Positions 4,273 to 6,686 of a stretch of DNA of 6,686 nucleotides are shown here, piece after piece. The stretch is from positions 1-6,686 of the forward strand of contig JANXUW010000555.1 in assembly GCA_025351985.1 (NCBI GenBank), given 5' to 3'. The position numbers were made by a program, and so were the translations under genes. How positions within the stretch are numbered: the first letter of the stretch is position 1; each line of letters opens with the position of its first letter. Origin of the DNA: Pseudolysobacter sp. (GTDB lineage Bacteria; Pseudomonadota; Gammaproteobacteria; Xanthomonadales; Rhodanobacteraceae). A model generated the notes under the pieces. The model saw only the letters and a list, made by a program, of their open reading frames with translations, was not told the DNA's origin and ran no database searches.

Positions 4273-6686
4273 TCAGCGCAAAACCTGAATCTCGATTTGC
4301 GTGTACAGGCCGCTTGCGGTCATCGCCGTGATGGTCTGCGCGCCGGGCGCTGGAAACGGGTGCTCGAATGCCTTGTTGCCGACGGTTTCGCCTTCGAGTT
4401 TGCCGTTGATCAACCACATCACGCGTGTGTTCGCGCCGATTGCGCGCAGGCTCAGCGTGGCGGGCTTGTCGCTGCCAGGCGCGCGTGCGATGGCGGCGTT
4501 CGGCGTGACGCCTTCGATGCGCAGACTGTTGCCGCCATCCAGCGCATCGGCGGCGCAGTCGGCCGCGAGTGCGGGCAAGCTCGCTTGCTGGCGTTGCGCG
4601 CGACTCAGCCATGGATAAGCGAGCGCCGGCCAGCGCGCGATCTGCGCGGTTTTTTCCTGCGCATGATGGCAATCCGCACTCAGGCGCAAACCGGTTTTTG
4701 CATCGGCGCGAAAGCCGATATTGCCCGAACTCCAGATATTCGCTTCGCGCTCCGGCAGGGTCGGTGGAATCACGCCGTTCAATACCCATGCAGTGAATTT
4801 GCGATGGCAAAGTTCAGGCGCGGCGGCATCAAAGACCAGCCCGAGCGGCCAGCAAATGTCCGCGCTGCTTACGCTCGGCGGCGGCACATCGGGCAACAAT
4901 ACAACGCTGCTACGCGGCAGGCTGTCGATTGCCTGGAACAGCAACGGCAACGCTGTTACCGCGCCGTATTGGCCGGGCAGCGGTGTGCCATCGGGTCGAC
5001 CGATCCACACGCCGATCGTGTAACGCCGCGTTGTACCGAGCGCCCATGCATCGCGAAAGCCGTAGCTTGTGCCGGTTTTCCACGCCACGCGCGGTCGCGT
5101 TGTGAGATCGAACGTACCCGGTGCATAACCGGGCCGCGGATTCGCCTCCAGCATTGCGCGCACGATCCACGCCGCACCTTCGGACAGAACATTGCGTTCG
5201 ATCAACGGATCGTCTGGACGCAGCCGCGGATGCGCCGCGACTCCGTTGCGATTCAACGCCGCATACGCACCAACCAGATCCTCCAGCCGCACCGCGCCGC
5301 CGCCAAGAATGATCGACAGGTTCGGTTCGGCGCCCGTCGGCAATTTGATATTCAGACCGGCATTGCCGAGTCGCGCGACAAAACGCGCCGGCCCGACACG
5401 ATCGAGCAAATCCACCGCCGGCACATTCAGCGACAGACGCAGCGCTTCGGCGGCGCCGATCGGGCCGTTGAACGTCGCGCTGAAATTGCCGGGCCGATAA
5501 TCGCCGAACGATTGTGGTGCATCGAGCAACAGACTTTCGGAGTCGATCAGTCCATCGTCCAGTGCGAGTCCGTACAAAAACGGCTTCAAGGTCGAGCCCG
5601 GCGAACGCCACGCGCGCACCATGTCGACATGGCCGAGGCGCGCCTCATCGGCGAATGCGCCCGAACCGACATAGGCGAGGGTATCGAGATTGGCATTGTC
5701 GACAATCAGCATCGCCGCCGAGGTTCGATCCGGCAAATGCGTGAGATACGCCGCGACGCGCGCTTCCATCGCACTCTGCATTTCGTTGTCGATCGTGGTG
5801 GCAATATTGCGTTGCCCGGGCGTGACTTCGTACAAGCGCTCGGCCAGCAACGCGGCTTTCAGCGGTGGTATCAGGCGACGCGCGCTGACTGCCTCGATAC
5901 GTGCATCGTCGACTTGCGCCTTGCTCCAGATCTGCAGATCGGCCATGCGCTGCAGCACCTTGTCGCGTGCGATCTGCGCACGTGCCGCATCGCGATCTGG
6001 ACGCCAGCGGCTTGGCGATTGCGGCAGCACGGTGAGCAGCGCGGCCTCGGCGTGGCTCAGGCGATCCGCGGATTTGCCGAGGTAGGCGTAACTCGCCGCC
6101 TGCACGCCCTGGATGGTGCCGCCATACGGCGCGTAATTGAGATACAACGTGAGAATTTCGCGCTTGCTCAAATGCACTTCGAGTTGCAGCGCGCGCGCGA
6201 CTTGCCAGAGTTTTCCGCCGAACGAACGCGCATGCGGATCGATGATGCGCGCGACCTGCATGGTCAAGGTCGAGCCACCCGAGACGATGTGCCGATGCAG
6301 CAGCATTTGCCCGAATGCACGCAGCAGCGCGAGCGGATTGATGCCCGGATGTTGGTAGAACCAGCGATCCTCATAGTTCAGCAAGGTTTCGAGATACAGC
6401 GGCGAGACTTGTTCCGGCGTGACCGGATAACGCCAGATGCCGGAGGCATCGGCGAACGCACGCAGCGGCGTGCCGTCGCGCGCCAGCACGATCGCGCCGC
6501 CTTGTCCGCCGGCATCGGGCAACGGCAGCGGAAAAATGCGGTCGAAAAAAAGCGCGATCACGACTATCGCGAGCAGAAAAAAAACGGAACGTTGGCCCCA
6601 GCTCCAACGGTTTTTCTTGCTGCGCGAAGTGCTGCCGATTTCTCCGGGCGGCGGAGAAATCGGCGTACACTTGAAGCGGATTTTCA
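4273..6686 (-). CDS. pbpC: Penicillin-binding protein 1C, bifunctional class A PBP (5' end at window edge)
   Basis: Inner-membrane-anchored, periplasmic enzyme of peptidoglycan synthesis with glycosyltransferase (GT51) and transpeptidase domains. Residues are numbered from the presumed start codon cut by the window edge at 6687-6685, giving about 804 residues against 770 in E. coli PBP1C. A basic cytoplasmic segment (SRSKKNRW, about 21-28) precedes one membrane helix at about 35-48. GT51 motifs are EDRWFYQHPG (106-115, catalytic Glu106), GGSTLTMQ (137-144) and LSKREILTLYLN (173-184). Transpeptidase motifs are SxxK at Ser365-Lys368 (SPGSTLKP), SLN at 419-421 and KTGTS at 537-541. The C-terminal 85 residues form a BiPBP_C domain typical of PBP1C. 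Four cysteines (612, 627, 673, 711) lie in the periplasmic part after the transpeptidase domain. The only other in-frame start-type codon, GTG at 6561, falls inside the membrane helix and is unlikely. In many proteobacteria pbpC follows an alpha-2-macroglobulin gene (yfhM), which would lie outside this window. Confidence 0.93.
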   Translation of the reverse strand, partial: KIRFKCTPISPPPGEIGSTSRSKKNRWSWGQRSVFFLLAIVVIALFFDRIFPLPLPDAGGQGGAIVLARDGTPLRAFADASGIWRYPVTPEQVSPLYLETLLNYEDRWFYQHPGINPLALLRAFGQMLLHRHIVSGGSTLTMQVARIIDPHARSFGGKLWQVARALQLEVHLSKREILTLYLNYAPYGGTIQGVQAASYAYLGKSADRLSHAEAALLTVLPQSPSRWRPDRDAARAQIARDKVLQRMADLQIWSKAQVDDARIEAVSARRLIPPLKAALLAERLYEVTPGQRNIATTIDNEMQSAMEARVAAYLTHLPDRTSAAMLIVDNANLDTLAYVGSGAFADEARLGHVDMVRAWRSPGSTLKPFLYGLALDDGLIDSESLLLDAPQSFGDYRPGNFSATFNGPIGAAEALRLSLNVPAVDLLDRVGPARFVARLGNAGLNIKLPTGAEPNLSIILGGGAVRLEDLVGAYAALNRNGVAAHPRLRPDDPLIERNVLSEGAAWIVRAMLEANPRPGYAPGTFDLTTRPRVAWKTGTSYGFRDAWALGTTRRYTIGVWIGRPDGTPLPGQYGAVTALPLLFQAIDSLPRSSVVLLPDVPPPSVSSADICWPLGLVFDAAAPELCHRKFTAWVLNGVIPPTLPEREANIWSSGNIGFRADAKTGLRLSADCHHAQEKTAQIARWPALAYPWLSRAQRQQASLPALAADCAADALDGGNSLRIEGVTPNAAIARAPGSDKPATLSLRAIGANTRVMWLINGKLEGETVGNKAFEHPFPAPGAQTITAMTASGLYTQIEIQVLR
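6634..6664. repeat. Perfect 13-bp inverted repeat in the 5' coding region of pbpC
   Basis: Arm GCCGATTTCTCCG at 6634-6646 is perfectly complementary to CGGAGAAATCGGC at 6652-6664, with a 5-base loop. It lies over about codons 8-18 of pbpC if the start is at the window edge. No T-tract follows on either strand, so it is not a standard intrinsic terminator. The RNA hairpin would be strong and close to the start codon. Confidence 0.8.

Noticed and set aside
6371..6670. Minus-strand frame starting with GTG at 6670, in a different frame from pbpC
   Set aside because: It overlaps the conserved GT51 start of PBP1C and yields an Arg-rich product without any recognisable domain.

Overview
The window reads as a chromosomal stretch of a GC-rich (roughly 60% by eye) Gram-negative bacterium, most likely a gammaproteobacterium. 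Evidence for this is an outer-membrane lipoprotein, a tripartite efflux pump and a penicillin-binding protein of the PBP1C type. The gene order regulator - outer-membrane channel - EmrA - EmrB matches the emrR-emrCAB arrangement known from Stenotrophomonas, so the Xanthomonadales/Lysobacterales are a reasonable but unproven guess. All five genes are on the minus strand, so the biological reading direction is from position 6686 down to 1. I found no plausible plus-strand gene, RNA gene, mobile element or CRISPR array.

In reading order: (1) 6686-4273 holds pbpC, a bifunctional peptidoglycan glycosyltransferase/transpeptidase. Its start codon appears to be cut by the window edge, and a perfect 13-bp inverted repeat lies in its first codons. 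(2) 4272-4094 is an AT-rich intergenic stretch with a TTGACA promoter element and a 10-bp-arm inverted repeat, the best candidate operator. (3) 4093-3581 is a MarR-family regulator (EmrR-like). (4) 3590-2121 is a NodT/OprM-type outer-membrane lipoprotein channel (EmrC-like), overlapping the regulator by 10 bases. (5) 2112-880 is the EmrA-type periplasmic adaptor, 8 bases after the channel gene. (6) 879-732 is a 148-base gap with a GC-rich hairpin. (7) 731-1 is the N-terminal half of the EmrB-type inner-membrane transporter of the 14-helix DHA2 branch of the major facilitator superfamily; it runs off the window.

The four emr genes form a self-contained, presumably autoregulated drug-efflux operon. 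The DHA2 pump, the HlyD-family adaptor and the outer-membrane channel would assemble into a conduit spanning both membranes. The MarR-type protein would repress the operon until a hydrophobic or phenolic ligand binds. pbpC is a separate cell-wall gene upstream and is not obviously part of the efflux operon, although no strong terminator separates them. The window is mostly ordinary. The parts worth a second look are regulatory: the operator and possible leaderless start of emrR, the structured emrA-emrB gap, and the 5' end of pbpC.
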